From: Aralia elata
Taxonomy: Eukaryota > Streptophyta > Magnoliopsida > Apiales > Araliaceae
Assembly (NCBI GenBank): GCA_034770075.1
Contig: JAVJAP010000220.1
Span: forward strand, 202,305-266,304
Direction of reading: 5' to 3'
DNA length: 64,000 nt
Each line of letters opens with the position of its first letter. The stretch's first letter is position 1. The position numbers and the translations under genes were made by a program. The notes beneath the pieces were generated by a model. It made no database searches and was not told the DNA's origin. It saw nothing but the letters and a program-made list of their open reading frames with translations. This document shows positions 33,311 through 44,264 of this stretch, one piece after another.

Positions 33311-33476
33311 GTAAAACTCGACGTCAGGGTGATTGACCCCAGATGATGGGGGAATGGAAGTTTATTTTTGTTGTTGTTTTAATTCTGCATCATTATGTCG
33401 TTTCTTCTTGTTATTTGAAAATGCGATCATCGTGAAAAAATGATTTATATATGACAAGTATTTTGTTTCATGTCAG
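33311..33476 (+). other. intron between protease and RT (GT-AG, 166 bases)
   Basis: Donor CAGGG|GTAAAA and acceptor TTTTGTTTCATGTCAG|GTG, with a T-rich, AT-rich interior containing a TTTTTGTTGTTGTTTT tract and stops in all frames. Removal joins the two exons in phase 2. The downstream frame stays open to 33765 through an acidic linker. An intron at exactly this place is characteristic of Ogre elements. Splicing is predicted, not shown. Confidence 0.78.
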
Positions 33477-34498
33477 GTGTACCAATTTGAGTAATCCTTG
33501 CCTAACAAATGGTCTTTCAAATTTGAATGATGATTATGATTTTGACATTGAGCTGGATTTCGATTTAATGGGCATTGAACAAGACGAGACAGATTACGAC
33601 GACGCACCTGATGAGATCAAAGGATGGGTCGAGGATAAACCCAAACCCAATTTGGACCAAACCATCACTATAGATATCGGAACCCCTGACAATCCAAAAG
33701 AACTCAAGATAGGGACAGACCTTAACCACCCCAGCCAAAAAGCAGAAATAATATTGAGTTACTAAGACAATATGAGGATGTCTTTGCCTGGTCGCACGAG
33801 GATATGATCGGATTGTCCACCGACATTGTGGTGCACCGGTTACCCATCAAGGAGGGTTTCAGGCCTGTCAAGCAGAAACTAAGAAAGTTGAAAACCTGAG
33901 TGGAGTTTAAAGGTGAAGGAAGAGATCATCAAACAGTTCAGGGCGGGAATCATTATGGTGTCCACTTACCCGGAATGGCTATCCAATGTGGTCCCAGTGG
34001 CTAAACCTGGAGGAAAGGTAAGGGTGGTGTGTAGACTACAGAGATCTAAACAAGGCCAGTCTCAAAGATAAACTTCCCGTGCCTTTCATACACATCCTGG
34101 TAGATAACACAGCCCAGTACAAAATGTATTATTTTGTGGTTTGCTTTGCGGGGTATCATCAGATAATGGTGGCGGAAGAAGACCGGGAAAAGACCGCATT
34201 CATCAACCCCCTGGGGCACTTTCTGCTATAGACGACTGGCTTTCGGTCTCACAAATGCAGGGGCTACTTATCAGAGAGCCATGATGGCCTTGTTCCACGA
34301 TATGATGCACAAGGAGATAGAGGTCTATGTGGATGACATTATCGTGAAATCGAAGGTAGAATCCGATCATATAATTCATCTCAAAAAAGCTATTCGATCG
34401 GCTCAGAAAGTATAATTTGAAGCTCAATCCAGCCAAGTGTCGCTTTCGGAGTACAGTCGGGTAAGCTCTTTGGGTTTCCTGGTTAGTGATCGGGGGCA
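33477..34498 (+). pseudogene. Tat linker and reverse transcriptase, frameshifted
   Basis: The acidic protease-RT linker runs to a frameshift near 33745-33765. RT sequence continues over several frames: a VFAWSHEDMIGLSTDIVVH block (about 33780-33835), KEGFRPVKQKLRK, WLSNVVPVAKPGGKVR (about 33975-34025), then GYHQIMVAEEDREKTAF, FGLTNAGATYQRAMM. The catalytic box YVDD is at 34326-34337, within EVYVDDIIVKSKV. At least four shifts or stops (near 33895, 34027, 34228, 34395) break it. The catalytic residues survive, so the damage is mainly indels. Confidence 0.82.
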
Positions 34499-35971
34499 TT
34501 GAGTTGGGACCCAGCAAAGATTAAGGCCATTGTGGATATGCCGGCACCTCGCACAGAGAAGGAAATAAGGGGATTCCTGGGGAGAATAAACTTCATCAGC
34601 CGTTTTATATCTCACTTGACGACTACATGTGAGCCGATTTTTAAATTGTTAAGAAAGGATGCTTCCCAAGAATGGAATGAGCAGTGTCAGAGGGCTTTTC
34701 AGATCATTAAGAAACAATTGACGGAGGCACCAGTGCTGGTACCCCCGCAGGATGGGATCCCTCTGTTTATGTATATATCGGTAAATGCCATCGCGATGGG
34801 ATGTATGTTGGGACAGAAAAATGAGGCGGGTAAAGAGCAGGCCATCTATTACCTCAGCAAAAGATTTAGCCAATGTGAACAAAATTACACTCCCATTGAG
34901 AAGACCTGTTGTGCTCTGGCCTGGGCTGCAGGGACATTACAGCACTACCTCCATGGGCATACAACGTACCTGATATCAAGAATGGATCCCTTGAAATATA
35001 TTTTTGAAAGACCCATGCTGAATTGTCGTCTATCAAGATGGCAGTTAATTTTACAACAGTTTGACATGGTGTACGTGACCCAGAAGGCCATGAAAGGGCA
35101 GGGAATTGCCGATCAGTTGGCAGAGGCCCCAACGGGAGGGATGGAGCCGTTAGAAACCCCTCTCCCGGGCGAGGATATATTCTGGGTATCGCGCGAAAAA
35201 TGTGATGACGAGGGACAATTCTGGAAGCTGTATTTTGATGGTGCCATGAATGCCGAGGGGGCAGGAGCCGGAGCGGTCCTAGTCTCTATCACCGGAGAAC
35301 AATACCCCGTGGCCACTAAACTTCGTTTCAGCAATTCGAACAACACCGCTGAATACGAGGGGTGTATCTTGGGACTCCGATTGGCCCGTGATATGGGAGT
35401 AAAAAGACTAGCGGTGTTCGGGGATTCAGAATTGGTAATCAGACAAGCAATCGGGGTATACAACACTAAGGAGCTTCGGTTACTTCCATACCATCGGTGT
35501 GTCACCCAGCTTATGCAAGAGTTCGAGGATATCGCCTTCCGCCATATTCCTCGGGGACGGAATGATTTTGCCGATGCATTGGCAACTTTGGCTTCCTTAG
35601 TCCACGTGATCAAGAGTAGGGACAGTCCACAGATTGAGATCACCGTACAGAATGCCCCGGCATATGAGGAAAATGTGGCAGTGTTATCAAACGAGGTGGT
35701 GTTGACGAGGCAACCCTGGTATCACGACATAAGGGAATATCTGAGAGACAGATCCCTTCCCGATCAGGCAAATCGGACTGAAAGGATGAGAATTCAAAAG
35801 ATGGCGATGAAGTTTTACCTGAGTGGCGATTCACTTTACAAAAGGGATGCCGGGTTGGGACTGTTGCAATGCGTAGACGAAACGCAATCCCAAAGGATTA
35901 TGAATGAAATCCATGGCGGGGTGTGGTGGGCCACATATGAGTGGACCGATTGTTGGCCAAAAAGATCTTGA
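34499..35971 (+). CDS. pol: Tat RT end, RNase H and second (archaeal-type) RNase H
   Basis: A 490-residue open frame, part of pol rather than a separate gene; the ATG at 34499 is incidental. It begins with the RT thumb (TEKEIRGFLGRINFISRF), then the Ty3-type RNase H (AIYYLSKRFSQCEQNYTPIEK). From about residue 240 there is a second RNase H of the kind found in Tat/Ogre elements, WKLYFDGAMNAEGAGAGAVL, with all four catalytic acids: D247, E285 (NNTAEYEG), D309 (VFGDSELV) and D359 (NDFADALAT). The integrase zinc domain starts near the end (IMNEIHGGV). The frame is lost near 35925-35971. Confidence 0.88.
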   Translation: MSWDPAKIKAIVDMPAPRTEKEIRGFLGRINFISRFISHLTTTCEPIFKLLRKDASQEWNEQCQRAFQIIKKQLTEAPVLVPPQDGIPLFMYISVNAIAMGCMLGQKNEAGKEQAIYYLSKRFSQCEQNYTPIEKTCCALAWAAGTLQHYLHGHTTYLISRMDPLKYIFERPMLNCRLSRWQLILQQFDMVYVTQKAMKGQGIADQLAEAPTGGMEPLETPLPGEDIFWVSREKCDDEGQFWKLYFDGAMNAEGAGAGAVLVSITGEQYPVATKLRFSNSNNTAEYEGCILGLRLARDMGVKRLAVFGDSELVIRQAIGVYNTKELRLLPYHRCVTQLMQEFEDIAFRHIPRGRNDFADALATLASLVHVIKSRDSPQIEITVQNAPAYEENVAVLSNEVVLTRQPWYHDIREYLRDRSLPDQANRTERMRIQKMAMKFYLSGDSLYKRDAGLGLLQCVDETQSQRIMNEIHGGVWWATYEWTDCWPKRS

Positions 35972-36971
35972 GGACAGGGCATTATTGGTTAACGCTGAAG
36001 GCCGATTGCGAATGATCATGTCAAACGGTGTTATCAATGCCAGGCGCACGGTAATTGTGATCCATACACCTCCCAATGAACTGCACTGTATGACCTCCCC
36101 ATGGCCATTTTCAATGTGGGGAATGGATGTAATCGGACCAATAGAGCCCAAAGCGAGCAACGGGCACCGGTTCATTTTCGTCATGATCGATTATTTCACC
36201 AAATGGGTAGAGGCAGCTTCTTTCCCTAAAGTAACTCAGGAGGTCATCGTCAACTTCATCAGGAATAATGTCATATGCCGATATGGGCAACCTGAGGTTT
36301 TGGTCTCCGACAATGCCAAGAAATTTGAACAACGCCCTCATGAAGAAATTGTGTGTGACCAGTTCAAGATCAAGCATCTCAATTCCGTCATTTACCGTCC
36401 TAAGATGAATGGGGCAGTGGAGGCCGCAAATAAAAACATCAAGAAGATCATGGCAAAAATGTCTGCTAATCATCGGGGATGGCCAGATCTGTTACCCCTC
36501 ACCTTGCTGGCATACCGAACATCAACGCGTACTTCTACAGGGGCAACCCCTTACGCTTTGGTGTATGGAATGGAGGCTGTTCTACCAGTCGAGGTTGAGA
36601 TGGCGTCCCTCAGAATAGTGATCGACGCTCAGATAAGCGAAGAGGATTGGATGCAAAGTCGATATGACCAATTGGCCCTGATTGATGAAAGGAGGGTGGC
36701 TGCCATTTGGCATGGTCAGCTATATCAACAGAGGATCTCTCGATCGTACGATAAAAAGATAAGACTTCGGAAGTTCAAGGAAAACGATTTGGTGTTGAAA
36801 AGAATCGTGCCTTGTCAAGACGAGGCCAAGGGGAAGTTTGCCCCGAACTGGGAAGGGCCATTTGTGATCAAGAAAGTACTATCCGGAGGGGCCCTCATAT
36901 TGCAAGAGATGGATGGTGAGGTATTTCCACAACCCCTCAATTCTGACTCGGTGAAGCGGTTCTACGCTTAA
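35904..36971 (+). CDS. pol: Tat integrase
   Basis: Integrase core and C-terminus in an open frame overlapping the previous one by 68 bases. The N-terminal HHCC zinc domain is scrambled by shifts between about 35925 and 36050. The catalytic triad is intact: D75 (WGMDVIGP, codon 36126), D136 (VSDNAKKF, codon 36309) and E173 (GAVEAANK, codon 36420). The C-terminal part has a GPF-type module (NWEGPFVIKKVLSGGALIL) and ends NSDSVKRFYA at 36971. No chromodomain follows. Part of the polyprotein, so its own ATG is not the real start. Confidence 0.87.
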   Translation: MKSMAGCGGPHMSGPIVGQKDLEDRALLVNAEGRLRMIMSNGVINARRTVIVIHTPPNELHCMTSPWPFSMWGMDVIGPIEPKASNGHRFIFVMIDYFTKWVEAASFPKVTQEVIVNFIRNNVICRYGQPEVLVSDNAKKFEQRPHEEIVCDQFKIKHLNSVIYRPKMNGAVEAANKNIKKIMAKMSANHRGWPDLLPLTLLAYRTSTRTSTGATPYALVYGMEAVLPVEVEMASLRIVIDAQISEEDWMQSRYDQLALIDERRVAAIWHGQLYQQRISRSYDKKIRLRKFKENDLVLKRIVPCQDEAKGKFAPNWEGPFVIKKVLSGGALILQEMDGEVFPQPLNSDSVKRFYA

Positions 36972-37481
36972 ATCATCAGTTCCTTTTTCCCCTGACAGCG
37001 AACTACGTAGGACCTGATCTTCCAACTTGTGGGGGTACGTAGGCAGCCATCATGGCGCGGTCCGATCCTTTAAAAATAATCCTTTCCCTGACCAAAACCA
37101 ACTTTCGATAGCCAGATAAAACCTTCCTACATCCTCAAAAACCTTCCCGAAACCAACTGCCTAACCAGTTTCATCCCAGAATACATACCCTGATCCAACC
37201 CAAACAGTTATCCAAAATCTGAGATTCAATCCGACGAAATCAAAAGGTGTGCGGCAATATCTGTCAAATCTCCATCAAGTCCTGAGGAAAGAAAGAAGGC
37301 GAAATGTCAAAATCATGGTCAGTTGGACAAAATGATGATCCAATGGAGGGCAATGATACGACAAAAGGGGAAAATGACTAAATTTAAATGCATGTCTATA
37401 TATATAAGTTCGTTTTATTACAAGATTTCTCTTTCAATAACTGATGAAACCAACATAGTCTATGCAAGGAAATAAAATAAT
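36972..37481 (+). other. Tat post-integrase region
   Basis: Noncoding. At 36995-37060 is the GCGAACTACGTAGGACCTGAT ... GGGTACGTAGGCAGC pair that follows integrase in many Tat elements. The rest is A-rich and unremarkable up to the stop codon of the antisense frame at 37482. Confidence 0.6.
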
Positions 37482-39290
37482 CTACAAATCTGAAACTAGC
37501 CGAAGCAGGATGGACAGGGTGGTGGATAGATCTGAAGCATCAGCATCTCCTGCAATCTGCTGCCCCATCATATCAATACGATCCAGTAAAGCAGTAGCTC
37601 GGCTGACAGTCCCAAAATGAGCATCTACCACTGCCCTGGTCTGAAATACAATGGCCTCTCTATCAGCAATGGCAGCATCTCTAGCCCGGAAATGGCCTCA
37701 TTCCTCTCTCGGCCAAGGGCGGCATCCCTCTCGGCTTCAGTAGTAATCAGTGGCCAGGCGGAGTCGGGAATTCTCTCAGACAACCCGACTCGGGTTGAGG
37801 CAGAATCGATCTAAGATGGGGGAATGGTCTGTTGTATTCTTCTTGAGGAAAATTCACTCCAGAGTCCATCAAAGGCCCCTGTCCGAACTCAAACTAGCCG
37901 AATCCAAGTCTCCTTGCCTCGCAAACCACTGTAGCGTAGAACAAATGTCTGGATGTGACAGCAGCTGCGCACTATGGTTCGGCAAAGTGATCCTGCGATC
38001 CCCAAAGCTCGTATACCTGCAATAGATCACCCTCTCTGTACAGGACGATATACAGGAATCGGTAATGGCGGCTGCACCCAGCGTAAAGGGGTGTAAATCC
38101 TTTGTATCTAGATCAAACTGCCCCATAAACTGCCAGGGGATGATTAGGGTCGGTCACGCCCTCTCAAACCCAGCAACAATTGGGGATGAAATCTCAGGTC
38201 AGGCACATGGGTCAAGAAACGGCCTATAGAATGGACGCATCAATCAGCCCGTAGTAGACCATATAGATGAAAGTGGGGTATCCTCGAATGACCGACAGAA
38301 GAATGCTGTCCAGGAGACCGCATCCGTGGCAGCTCACGGGACGAAACGGGAAAACTGCTGCGGTCTTGTTGTTTGAACTGAGAGATGCAAAACCCTCTGG
38401 CGGCGGAAATGATAGGCCGATGGGACTAAGATGACTCAGTGAACCATATGTTACAACAAGGTCGAGCTCCAGCCTCTGAAGAATGCTCCACCTCGGAAGG
38501 AATGGCAAATAATTGTGGCCGACTATAGGTATCTGTCTGCCAATATCATTAGGGGAGAATGGAGCTCTTATGGTGATCCTCCTGGTAAGGGCCCTAACAG
38601 CCGCAACAACAATCCGCATGTTCCAAATTGATCCGGTTCAACACCCGGCAGGCAAAGTACAAGAACCTGAGATGAACACAGAGCCATACAGGAACGCCCG
38701 ACTTCTCAAGGGCCGTCCCAAGCGGCTCCTGGAGGATACGGGAAAAAATCACCGAGGAAGAGACGGAAAACTGTAGGTAAGCCAAATCGGGTCGATCAAG
38801 AATCTGAAGAGGAACCATATATGGTTCTAGATTGTGATCTACCGGTAATAAGACTAGGCCCTCCGCAATACCGGTTGAAAGTCCAAGAATTGACGGCGCA
38901 TTAGGAACCAAACTGTTGACCCTAAGCACAAGGGACCACCAACGGCAAGCCGGATGAAGCGAGGCGCTATACTCCTCATGGGTGGGGGTCAGCTCTACTG
39001 TCCCCAAACACCTAAACACCTGGGATCGGGCAGGAGGGCGCCAACAGGCTCAGAAGACCATCCACCAAAAACCCGCTGGGCACCTTGAAAAAGGGTCAAG
39101 TAAGGACCAAGAATGTCCCAAAAGACCTGTCTGGGCTGATAATTCCTGTCTGCCGGCAGTAAACTGTTACCAGACCAGCGGCAAGATGGCTGCCAATCAA
39201 ACCCTGTGGGAGGGAATGGGAAGTCCAAACGAACCCACGACAAGTCTTTCGAGGGACGACATCTCGTGAAAAAAATAGTATCAAAAGGAC
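37482..39290 (-). pseudogene. antisense ORF set inside the Tat element, DUF7745-like
   Basis: Minus-strand coding-like sequence in at least three frames. Near 38960-39060 the frame reads PDPRCLGVWG followed by ELTPTHEEYSASL (EEY box at 38969-38980), which I recognise as the pattern of plant DUF7745/plant-mobile-domain-like proteins often carried by retroelements. Further on (38224-38340) is a GLLDSILLSVIRGYPTF...YGLIDASIL segment fitting the same family's second half. The C-terminal end (37482-37790) is an Ala/Arg/Glu-rich coiled coil with repeated RDAA..REAI units, ending in TAG at 37482. Function unknown. Frames are broken either by introns or by decay. Maize Grande1, a Tat-lineage element, also carries an unrelated antisense gene here. 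Confidence 0.5.
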
Positions 39291-41602
39291 TGTACAGGGG
39301 TCATTCTCCTATCCATAAATAAAAGAGCATGCATTATACAGTTAATAAATAAAACAGGTGAATTCCATAAAATGGAAAAAGAAATATCTGTGCATAAGAT
39401 AAATAAAATGAGTTCAGTACATAGTGCATAAAATGAAAAAGAAATCTAAGCAGGTGCTGATAACACAAAGGGCCCTATCCTATCCTGGTCCTATAATAAA
39501 ATCAGTATCATCTTATGAAGACGCAAGAGATCCTCGAACTGATCCCCTGTGTAGTTCGTCGAGCTCTGGAGGACCAAAGTTCATATCAGGGATGTAGGGA
39601 TGGCGCTGTGTGCATCAGATGAACCTTCGGGGCCTGCATCATAACCCTGGCACCTACCGTCGGGATCGTAGGTGGTAAGCCTTCCTCTCGGGTCGGTGGC
39701 CCCCCGGCCCAAACCCCCGAATAAACAGCGATAAACTGATTCTACCTGACGTGTTCAATGCGTGCGAGTCTGCTCAGCGTGGTGTGGGAAGTCCGCGATA
39801 CACAGGCAGCCCAATTTCGGTCATCGTCACCAGAGCCCTTGGAACCATTTATCTTCCAAGAAAAGAAAGTTGGCCCTGAGTTCTGACGACCGAGCGGGTA
39901 TACGGGGTCACCCACCATGTACGTTGGAAAATGCATCACTCATAGTGGGACCCGTGGAAAGCATCGACCGTCCTCGCCCGGCAAGCATGAATCTGCCGAG
40001 GGCTGAGGAATCCATTTTGCGGCCAGGAAAAGGTAGTGAAAGAAAGGGATGTGCGGGGTATGCGGATCACTCTCCAGTGACGCATCTGGATATGCGCGCT
40101 CTCTCCCAGATACATCACCCAGCACTCCCAAACACTCCTGCAAAAGTCGGATGGCGAACAGGGTGGAAGCTCGCGAACCTCACGGGCCGGAAGGATGCCC
40201 GGTCAAACTCACAACCCCCACAGTCAAATGCTCAGGTTCAGTAGGTAAGGGGAAATACCAGACGACTGTCGGCAGACCGCTGTGATCAACTCCAGCTGTA
40301 ATACGACTAATGTTGCAAAGCTGCCCGGAGCCGGGGAACCTCCTCCAGAGTAGCTGTGATTGCCATCGCCGAGCCCCGAGGATAAGTGTCGGGCCACAGA
40401 GTAGTGATAGGCCTCAGACATGGCAGGTCCGCTCGGTAAGCCCAGAACTGTGGAATAGAAACAAGGCAAGGCATGAGTCACTATCAAAATACAGAAAAGA
40501 GATGCAAGGAAAAAGAAATACAGTAAGAGAGAGGAGGAGGGGTACTCACCAACAGAAAATGTTTTATAGAAGCCGAGCCAGGCCATCAGTTGTCCCTCTT
40601 GGAGCGTAGACGCATGCCGTGGAGGAAAGGAAATAGGCAAAGGTGAATGGACCCCCAGAGTCATAAATCACCGATGGCGGGTCCACATCTCTGACCGCTC
40701 CTACGGCACGCTTGAAATTGAATGGTGGAAGGAGTTGTTCCCCAGGGAAAACAACCCCTCATATGATGGAGTCCAGGGAACAGGCGTCGCCATAGCAGAA
40801 TTGTCCCTGGTGCCTGATCTGCTGGAATGGGCAGCACATAGAGGACCCCCGACTGCATCGACTGCTAAAGCGCCGGATCGATATGGCTACGGGCCTTAAA
40901 GACCGATCCTCAGCAGCGAAGCCCAGCAAAACTCGAACCTCCACAGGATAGTGATATCAAGATCCAAGGGGGACGCGGGGACCTGGTAATACTCGATGCC
41001 AGTAATGTTACCTCCTAGTCCCATGGGGTCAGCACGACCTCGCAGAGGTTCGGGAGGAGATGAAGAGACTGGCGTCTGGTTGGAACCATCGCTCGGATAA
41101 AGCCCTCATGTAACCCCAGGGGCACTGGCGGGGGTTATGATAGTGAAGAAAGAAATGTCGGAAAGCCCCAAGAATTCCACCATCGGCCCGATAATCATGT
41201 GCAGTGGCCCCGCGTTAAAGGGAATAGATGTTGAACCAGTTACCCCTCGGCTGGGTAAACTCGGGTACCTGGGGGCAATCACCAAGGGGTCAGTCCGGAT
41301 AAAAAAGAGAACTAGGGGAAATTTGATGGAATGAAATCAGAACTATGAGCTGAAATATACCTCGTTAGCCACGAGAGATGCTTGTTAGGTTGGGGGGGGG
41401 GGGGTGGGTGGGTCGTTGGGAGGCGCTGGCGGGGCGTTGACGACTGAGATTCCCGACCCAATAATGATCGGGCTCTCTGCACAGAGGCGCCAGAAGGAGC
41501 CTGATGAGTAGAATGGGAGCCGTGCCCGTGTGCTGCGAGGATGGCCCCTCTGCCGCGACCTCCGGATGGGAGGTGACAGCCTCCTCAACGTCCGGAGGAC
41601 CC

Positions 41603-41633
<31 letters not shown>

Positions 41634-41814
41634 ACCCCCACCCCCCACCCCCCCGCCCCCCACCCCTAGACGAATGACCAGCCTCCATCAAACGACGAGT
41701 CCTGACGGTGGTCCGAGGAGGAACAGGGGACGATGGGTGCAGCCCTACGACGGCGAAAACACCCGAAAATGTCCGAAGAGGCGGAGGAGCTACTGGGCGC
41801 CCATCACGATCCAT
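39291..41814 (-). other. upstream part of the antisense region, unresolved
   Basis: GC-rich compared with the flanks and rich in minus-strand open frames (40224-40664, 39742-39939, 41365-41814), none with a family I recognise. The 41365-41814 frame starts MDRDGRPVAPPPLRTF and then becomes a glycine run encoded by the C tract at 41604. It may be the promoter, 5' exon and intron of the antisense gene, or unrelated captured DNA. Plus-strand frames across it look like shadows. Confidence 0.35.
41392..41666. repeat. G run and C run, quadruplex-prone pair
   Basis: A 13-base G run at 41392-41404 followed by TGGGTGGGT, and 200 bases later a 30-base C run (41604-41633) followed by CACCCCCACCCCCCACC. 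The two could pair as a long hairpin, and each can form a G-quadruplex on one strand. Such tracts are also prone to sequencing-length error. Confidence 0.8.
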
Positions 41815-41941
41815 AGCAGGAATAGATACGGGGCCGAAGAAAAGAAGGTAAGTTTCCTTTTAAAATTATGTAATGAACATTTCTAAAATTTCTTAGCCTC
41901 ATCATATGATTAATGCAACATTGATGCCATGGTTATGAGAT

Positions 41942-41986
<45 letters not shown>

Positions 41987-42595
41987 GGCAGAGTTCCGTT
42001 TGTAAATTGGACATCCCAGGCATAAGCCAAACGTGTTTTTCCATCAATCAAAGCCTCAAACAGATCTAAATTGCATTCATATATTGTTAAATATACAGCA
42101 TGTAATGCATGAGTTTATTGCAGGAAAAGGAATATACTAGTATGTGGGACCGCCTCCTCTTAAACATAAAATAGGACTCACATAGTTGATACATAGCATG
42201 ATATATATGATTGGTACATTACATAGCATTGTAAAGCATACATTTTTTTATCTCTAACATGCAAATAGTCAAATGTATAGCAAAAACATTGACGAAATTG
42301 AAAAGTGACCGGTCAAGTGTTACCTGTAGCGTGTTGTAGATCAATCCTACCGGAACAGTTTTTGCAGGAAGAGTTGAAAAAAAATCGACAAAAAAAGCCC
42401 TTGCGAACAAGAAAAATCGAGAGGAATCTCTTTGGATTACAAGTTGAAAGTGACAGATCTGGAGGAAGCGTCAGGCGTTGGATTTAAGGCCCGATCATGG
42501 CCCGCAAATGTATCTGATCTGCGGCTGGCCCTGGTGGGTCCCACCTTGCTCCCTTGCAGCCATTTTGACGTGTTTGAAAGTGAAAAGTTTACGAG
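41815..42595. other. AT-rich noncoding stretch with a 42-base poly(A)
   Basis: No coding sequence on either strand. It contains 42 consecutive A at 41943-41984. At 42515-42535 a TCTGCGGCTGGCC segment recalls the LTR palindrome region. The poly(A) could mark a retroposed insert or an expanded slippage tract; I found no flanking duplication to decide. Confidence 0.5.
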
Positions 42596-44018
42596 GATGG
42601 GTGACGGCGACGATACCCGGCCCCGACATGACGATCGACCGGCGACGATAACGGCGTGATCCACGAGAATGGATGCCCGGCGACGATAACCGGCTCCGAC
42701 AAAGATAAGACCGGGACCATGGCGACGATAAACCGGAGGTTACGAGATGGGTGTACCGGCGACGATACCCGGCCCCGGCATGCACGACTCGACCGGTCGG
42801 ACGATAACCGGCGATCACGAGATGGTCTGATGACCGGGCGACGATAAAACCGGGGCTTCCGACAATGATAAAAAGTCCGACCGGCGGCGACGATAACCGG
42901 AGGGTTACGAGGATGGTAGTGACCGGCGGCGACGATACCCGGCCCCGACATGACGATCGACCGGGCGCACGTATAACCGGACGCATCACGAGATGGATGA
43001 CCGGCGACGATAACCGGCTCCTGACAAAGATAACCGACCGGCGACGATAACCGGAGGTTACGAGGATGGGTGACCATGGCGACGATACCGGCGCCGCCCC
43101 GGCATTGTTACGATGTCGAACCGGGCGACGATAACCGGCCGTGATTCACGAGATGGGTATGACCAGGCGACGATACCCGGCTCCGACAAGATAACTCCCG
43201 ACCGGCGACGGATAAACCGGAGGTTACGAGATGGCTAGTGGACCAGGCGACTGATACCCGGCCCCGGCCATGACGATCGACCGGTGGCGGACGATAACCG
43301 GCGATCACGAGATGGAATGAGAGGGGGTGGTGGTCCGGCGACGATAACAGGCTCCGACAAGAACAACCGGTATTACGGTACCTGGCGACGATAACCGGAG
43401 GTTACGCGGACTGGGTGCGACCGTTGCGAGACCCGGCGGACGATACCCGGAGGGTTTTACGCGTTGGGCGACCGGGCGTACGATTACCCGGCCCCGAACA
43501 TGGACGATACCCGGCCCCGGACGAACGGAGACGGAATGTCGGACCGGGCGACGAAAACCGGCGATCACGAGATGGATGTCCGGGCGCGACGATAACCAGG
43601 CTGCCGACAGATAAGTCCGACGGCGACGATAACTCGGGGTGTTAAACGAGATGGTGTGAACGGCGACGCATACCCGGCCCCGACATGGACGATCGAACCG
43701 GCGACGATTATAACCGGCGATCACGAAGATGGGAACCATGGACCGGGCGACGATATACCTGGCTACCGACAGATAAGTTCGACCGTGCGTCGATAAACCG
43801 GAGGTTACGAGTATGGGTGTGGGACCGGCGACGATACCCGGCCTCGACATGACGAGTCGACGGGCGACGGATAACCGGCGATCACGAGGGGGGGATTAAA
43901 AAGGGGGATGACCGGCGACGATAACGGTCTCCGACAAGATCAACCAAACCGGCTGACGATAACCGGGGGTTACGCGATGGGTGAACGGCGACGATACCCG
44001 GCCCCGAACGAGTACGAT
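42596..44018. repeat. higher-order tandem array built on CGACGATAACCGG
   Basis: About 1.4 kb made of ~35-base units, each starting CCGGCGACGATAACCGG or its CCCGG variant. Four kinds alternate in fixed order, told apart by their second halves: GGAGGTTACGAGATGGGTG, CCCCGACATGACGATCG, CGATCACGAGATGGATG and CTCCGACAAAGATAA. One full cycle is about 140-165 bases, giving roughly nine or ten cycles. Units vary by many single-base insertions. Frames within it (for example minus strand 42495-43850) are only the repeat. The position just before the 3' polypurine tract fits the hypervariable tandem repeats known in Ogre/Tat 3' regions. Confidence 0.9.
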
Positions 44019-44264
44019 AGATCAAAAGAGTGAACCCAAAAGAACTAACAAACTCGGTCATAGGGGTTGATACATTGCCACATCTTACGAAATGTCTTGC
44101 ATGCATTTGCATCTTATGTTTCGCGATCATAAGCTATATGTGTGAGGGACATCATGGTATGCGACTGTCATTCTTACACACTGTCATTCATGCAATCGGA
44201 GTGTCTATTCTTTATCCTGTTCATTTCATTTATCATTTCATTAAACTGGATAAAGAGGGGCAGC
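44019..44264 (+). other. Tat 3' end with polypurine tract
   Basis: Unique-looking AT-rich sequence after the array, ending in GATAAAGAGGGGCAGC (about 44249-44264). This is the polypurine tract that primes plus-strand synthesis directly before the LTR start at 44265. Confidence 0.75.

Noticed and set aside
38982..40609. Plus-strand frames across the antisense region
   Set aside because: Composition is that of shadows of GC-rich minus-strand frames. No recognisable domain on the plus strand.
42595..44018. CRISPR-like or coding interpretation of the CGACGATAACCGG array (long Arg/Gly/Pro frames)
   Set aside because: Units are contiguous with no unique spacers, the genome is a plant, and the frames are just translations of the repeat on both strands.
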